Of a DNA stretch of 7,815 bases, positions 6,634 through 7,815 are shown one piece after another. The stretch's first letter is position 1, and each line of letters opens with the position of its first letter. The notes beneath the pieces were generated by a model. It searched no databases. It worked only from the letters and a program-made list of their open reading frames with translations, and had not been told where the DNA came from. The DNA comes from Verrucomicrobiota bacterium (GTDB lineage: Bacteria; Verrucomicrobiota; Verrucomicrobiia; Verrucomicrobiales; Verrucomicrobiaceae): contig JAEYUU010000767.1 in NCBI GenBank assembly GCA_023429545.1, forward strand, positions 1-7,815. Direction: 5' to 3'. The translations under genes were made by a program, and so were the position numbers.

Positions 6634-7392
6634 CTATCGCGTGCTCACAAAGAATACACGCGAACCAAACACGTGCATCTTCACTTTGTCCGAATTGTCG
6701 CTCACGTTCTGCAACGTGGACAGGAACAGATCCGAGCTATCATTTGCCGCCTGAAGCCCTGTAACCAAGGCAGAAATCTGAGCGCCCAGCCCAGTGTTAC
6801 CAGTGGGACTCGAGCTCACAAGCTGTTCCAAGGCGTTCAAACCAATCTGCGCAAGAGTGGGATTGATCACCGAGAGTTCGCCTTTGCCCGTGAACCTGAG
6901 AACCGGCCGGCTCTTGGTGATCTTGGCATCCCATTGCGAACTGCAGGGCAATCCGGAGCCTCCGTTGGTAAGCAACGTCGTCGTGGCCGGAGTTATCTGT
7001 GCATTGTTAGAGGTGCCCGTAGTCGTGGTGCTCGTGGTGCTCACGTCGCTGCTCCCATTGGTAAATCCGGTAATGCGCTTCCGCTCATGGTCCACGATGC
7101 CGCTCGCCGTCCCCAAGAACGTGAGACCCTTGTAGTAAAACAGGGAGCGATTCAGAACGCTATAGGGGGTGCTGCCACCAGCCGTGTCGAAGGTGTCGAA
7201 GCTCACATTCGTCCCAAACTGGGCAAAACCGGAGCCGTTCTTGAAACGGAAGGCAGCCTGATAAACGCCGCTGTCATCTATCAATGAATTGTAGTCCCCA
7301 TTGTCGAAGGGGCCACCCACAAGCGCGTGTGCTTGAGGCACTGCCACGAGCGCGAACAGAAAAGCAGTCAAACTAAGGAGGCCTTTTTTCAT
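6634..7392 (-). CDS. Secreted hypothetical protein, Ser/Thr-rich, probably lineage-specific
   Basis: 252 residues, family not recognised. It starts with a classical signal peptide: MKK, a hydrophobic core LLSLTAFLFALVAVP, and a likely AHA cleavage site after residue 23. The mature protein opens GGPFDNGDY and continues with GVYQAAFRFKNGSGFAQFGTNVSF (42-65), which looks like beta-strand. A low-complexity Ser/Thr stretch lies at ~114-125, and the rest of that region to ~143 is Thr/Asn-rich. Residues ~176-232 look more helical. The C-terminus KVKMHVFGSRVFFVSTR is strand-like. There is one cysteine (150), no lipobox, no sortase or PEP-CTERM tail and no catalytic motif that I can see. The ATG at 7392 is supported by AAAGGG seven bases upstream, the only decent ribosome-binding site in the window. 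It is monocistronic: its own terminator follows and a divergent gene lies upstream. Periplasmic or extracellular location is inferred; function unknown. Confidence 0.8.
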   Translation of the reverse strand: MKKGLLSLTAFLFALVAVPQAHALVGGPFDNGDYNSLIDDSGVYQAAFRFKNGSGFAQFGTNVSFDTFDTAGGSTPYSVLNRSLFYYKGLTFLGTASGIVDHERKRITGFTNGSSDVSTTSTTTTGTSNNAQITPATTTLLTNGGSGLPCSSQWDAKITKSRPVLRFTGKGELSVINPTLAQIGLNALEQLVSSSPTGNTGLGAQISALVTGLQAANDSSDLFLSTLQNVSDNSDKVKMHVFGSRVFFVSTR

Positions 7393-7399
7393 AATAATT

Positions 7400-7405
7400 C
7401 CCTTT
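7400..7405 (-). promoter_or_regulatory. Ribosome-binding site of the secreted hypothetical gene
   Basis: AAAGGG on the minus strand lies seven bases before the ATG at 7392. It supports that start codon and contrasts with the other genes of the window, which show no comparable site. Confidence 0.55.
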
Positions 7406-7434
7406 AATTAAGCAATTGGGCTTGGTGCCAGCAA
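7406..7434 (-). promoter_or_regulatory. Possible promoter of the secreted hypothetical gene
   Basis: On the minus strand TTGCTG (7434-7429) and TTAATT (7411-7406) are separated by 17 bases. TGC directly precedes the second box as an extended -10 would, and a 7-base A-tract lies just upstream (7443-7437). Box matches are only moderate, and the start of transcription would fall almost on the ribosome-binding site, so the call is weak. Confidence 0.25.
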
Positions 7435-7466
7435 GATTTTTTTAAACTCCGTGCTATGTGCCTGAG

Positions 7467-7815
7467 ATGCCTGCCGATTACCACACTCACACCCCCCTGT
7501 GCAAGCATGCCGAGGGGCATCCTCGCGAATATGCTGCCCGGGCGGTGGAACTGGGCCTGCCGGAGCTGGGTCTTTCCGACCACAGCCCCATGAGGGACTA
7601 CTTCGATGACTGGCGCATGGCTTGGGAGGAGTTCCCCCGGTACCTCGAGATGGTGGATGAGGCCCGCGCCGACTTCCCCACCCTCCCCATCCGCCTGGGA
7701 CTGGAGGTGGATTACTTGCAGGGAGGCGAGGCCTGGGTGGAGGAACTGGCCAAAGCGGCGGATTTCGACTACCTCATTGGCAGCGTCCACTACCTCGCCC
7801 CCGGCTGGGACGTGG
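7467..7815 (+). CDS. hisJ: PHP-family histidinol-phosphatase-like protein (3' end beyond window)
   Basis: The first 116 residues are visible, and the frame stays open to the window edge. The sequence shows the PHP metal-binding pattern in order: DYHTHTPLCKHAEG (4-17), with the first His-x-His and a following His; GLSDHSP (35-41); GLEVDYL (79-85), with the metal-binding Glu; and IGSVHYL (104-110). This fits the HisJ/HisK type, which removes phosphate from histidinol phosphate in cytoplasmic histidine synthesis; the family is about 250-280 residues, so over half is missing. The ATG at 7467 places the first motif right at the N-terminus as usual; an in-frame GTG at 7458 is an alternative. No clear Shine-Dalgarno. 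It is divergent from the secreted hypothetical gene across 74 AT-richer bases. Other PHP phosphoesterases share these motifs, so substrate assignment is less sure than the fold. Confidence 0.85.
   Translation, partial: MPADYHTHTPLCKHAEGHPREYAARAVELGLPELGLSDHSPMRDYFDDWRMAWEEFPRYLEMVDEARADFPTLPIRLGLEVDYLQGGEAWVEELAKAADFDYLIGSVHYLAPGWDV

Noticed and set aside
7421..7443. Possible plus-strand terminator (CTTG/CAAG followed by seven T)
   Set aside because: The stem is only 4 bp and no plus-strand gene lies upstream; the T-run is more likely an A-tract of the divergent promoter region.
7404..7790. Minus-strand open frame of 128 codons at the right edge
   Set aside because: The plus strand here encodes the PHP motifs of the HisJ-like protein with correct order and spacing, so this is its shadow. 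It would also overlap the start region of the secreted protein gene.
1..7815. CRISPR array, defence island, prophage or insertion sequence
   Set aside because: No regularly spaced repeats, transposase or phage-like frames, or terminal inverted repeats with target duplications were seen on either strand.

Overview
The window most likely comes from a Verrucomicrobiota (PVC superphylum) chromosome. The evidence is indirect. It has GC-rich coding sequence, a large periplasmic 'membrane-bound dehydrogenase' beta-propeller protein of the kind expanded in Verrucomicrobia and Planctomycetes, and a pseudopilin-like protein with an H-Xn-DG-like C-terminus. It also has an archaeal/eukaryote-type prolyl-tRNA synthetase and start sites that mostly lack a clear Shine-Dalgarno sequence. 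No 16S or other definitive marker is present.

Layout, left to right. Positions 2-1864 (+) hold the 3' part of a propeller/dehydrogenase-like protein ending in an azurin-type copper domain, closed by a strong hairpin terminator (1881-1935). Positions 2009-3631 (+) encode a family-2-type glycosyltransferase with an extra C-terminal region that looks beta-rich. It converges, with only 7 bases between stop codons, on a minus-strand series: a secreted hypothetical protein (7392-6634), a near-perfect terminator (6575-6540), a pseudopilin-like protein (6536/6527-5985), proS (5857-4343) and leuD (4235-3639). At the right edge a plus-strand PHP-family histidinol-phosphatase-like gene starts at 7467 and runs off the window, divergent from the secreted protein.

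The genes do not form one pathway. leuD (leucine synthesis), the HisJ-like gene (histidine synthesis) and proS (translation) are housekeeping. The copper/propeller protein, pseudopilin and secreted protein are envelope or extracellular functions. The window looks like ordinary chromosomal backbone with lineage-specific genes in between. I see no CRISPR array, tRNA, rRNA, insertion sequence, phage gene or recognisable defence system. No gene-free stretch exceeds 300 bases; the longest gaps are 1865-2008, 4236-4342, 5858-5984 and 6537-6633, and the structures seen in them are listed. The most interesting points are the cupredoxin-ended dehydrogenase with no visible haem motif, the pseudopilin start abutting a terminator, the degenerate zinc site in ProS, and palindromes at two loci sharing a 13-base word.
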